From assembly GCA_937930165.1 (NCBI GenBank), contig CALGVL010000037.1, positions 1 to 8,009 on the forward strand: 8,009 nucleotides of DNA, in the 5' to 3' direction. Positions 7,501-8,009 of the stretch are shown here, piece by piece (within the stretch, counting starts at the first letter, position 1; each line of letters begins with the position of its first letter). The notes beneath the pieces were generated by a model. The model had not been told where the DNA came from and ran no database searches. It was given only the letters and a program-made list of their open reading frames with translations. The position numbers and the translations under genes were made by a program. This stretch comes from an uncultured Acetobacteraceae bacterium. GTDB taxonomy: Bacteria; Pseudomonadota; Alphaproteobacteria; Acetobacterales; Acetobacteraceae.

Positions 7501-8009
7501 AGCGCAATTATGCAGCGCTACAACGCCAGCGATATGCGGATCGCGCAGACCGCCGCCCAGCGTGATGCGATCTGGTACGGTCGCAAGAGCGCCGTCGGTG
7601 CGATGTCGCGCCTGGCTCCGGCCTACTACTTGGTCGATGTGACAGTGCCGCGCAGCAAATTGGCCACGACCTTGGCTGGCGTGAACCGTATCTGTGAGGA
7701 GATGAACTTGCGGGTGGGCTACGTGTTCCACGCTGGCGACGGCAATCTGCACCCGCTCATTCTGATCGAAGATCCAAACAACCGCGAGTTGTTGAAGCAT
7801 GTGATGGAGGCTGGTCGGCGCATTGTTGAGATCTGCGTGGCGTTCGACGGCAGCATCACGGGCGAGCACGGCGTCGGCATCGAGAAGCGCGACCTGATGC
7901 CGCTGATGTACAGCGAGGTCGAACTCGATGTGATGCGCCAGGTCAAGCGCCTGTTCGATCCGCGCGATCTGATGAACCCGCACAAAATCTTCCCGCCCGC
8001 GGGCGAACT
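7501..8009 (+). pseudogene. GlcD-like FAD-linked oxidase, C-terminal fragment (foreign segment)
   Basis: The frame from about 7501 to the window end gives 169 codons that match the C-terminal domain of GlcD/D-lactate-dehydrogenase-type flavoenzymes (PF02913, VAO family), which oxidise 2-hydroxy acids such as glycolate. Landmarks are AIWYGRKSAVGAM (residues 23-35 of the fragment), DVTVPRSKL (46-54), VFHAGDGNLHPLIL (75-88, with the metal-site histidines), GSITGEHGVGIEK (117-129) and LFDPRDLMNPHKIFP (151-165). The N-terminal FAD-binding domain, roughly two thirds of a protein near 480-500 residues, is absent. The frame meets a stop at 7423-7425 with no GlcD-like sequence between it and about 7498. 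Only the last residues are cut by the contig end. Looser third-position use than the host genes suggests another organism. Confidence 0.85.

Noticed and set aside
7342..7983. Full 213-codon minus-strand frame at the right end as one gene
   Set aside because: Only the last 52 codons look like protein. The rest is antisense to a well-conserved GlcD C-terminal domain, so the frame is an accidental continuation across a junction.
7501..8009. GlcD fragment as evidence of a glycolate-use operon in the host
   Set aside because: It lacks its N-terminal domain, sits next to a second broken gene and differs in base use; it probably does not belong to the host genome.

Overview
The window reads as a short contig, probably from an assembly of mixed DNA. 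About 7.3 kb comes from a very GC-rich alphaproteobacterium. The gene order and sequence style point to Rhodospirillales, most likely Acetobacteraceae of the Roseomonas type; this is an inference from memory of the families, not a database result. The ends are not clean. Positions 1-29 are Illumina adapter sequence, and roughly the last 670 bases look like foreign DNA joined to the host contig.

Layout. On the minus strand, 4623 down to 30, is a tightly packed run: a secreted DUF2066 protein, a CDP-alcohol phosphatidyltransferase, an AI-2E/PerM-type membrane protein, the DnaA-regulating ATPase HdaA, and polyphosphate kinase Ppk1. Ppk1 is cut off by the adapter before its catalytic histidines. 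Two junctions are 4-base ATGA overlaps, and the other gaps are 9 and 28 bases, so this is probably one operon. On the plus strand, diverging from it, are purM and purN (steps 5 and 3 of de novo purine synthesis, ATGA overlap), followed by a 52-residue membrane protein that looks like subunit IV of aa3-type cytochrome c oxidase. A perfect 10-bp hairpin at 6761-6784 separates that run from the convergent ndk gene on the minus strand.

The divergent DUF2066/purM spacer (4624-4787) is the most structured non-coding DNA here. It holds two diverged tandem copies of a unit of about 58 bp, each with a hairpin and a four-base loop, and one stem pair has changed in a compensatory way. purM itself seems to start at a CTG codon placed 5 bases after a perfect GGAGG.

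Right end. Somewhere between 7216 and 7345 the host sequence stops. It is followed by the C-terminal 52 codons of an unrecognised minus-strand protein (7342-7500), then without a gap by the C-terminal third of a plus-strand GlcD-like FAD oxidase (about 7501-8009). Both pieces have a more relaxed third-position base use than the host genes, and both are broken at the same point. A chimeric assembly explains this better than biology.

The host genes serve nucleotide supply (PurM, PurN, Ndk), replication-initiation control (HdaA), polyphosphate storage (Ppk1), phospholipid synthesis and respiration. I found no mobile element, CRISPR array, defence system, tRNA or rRNA, and no convincing new multi-gene system.
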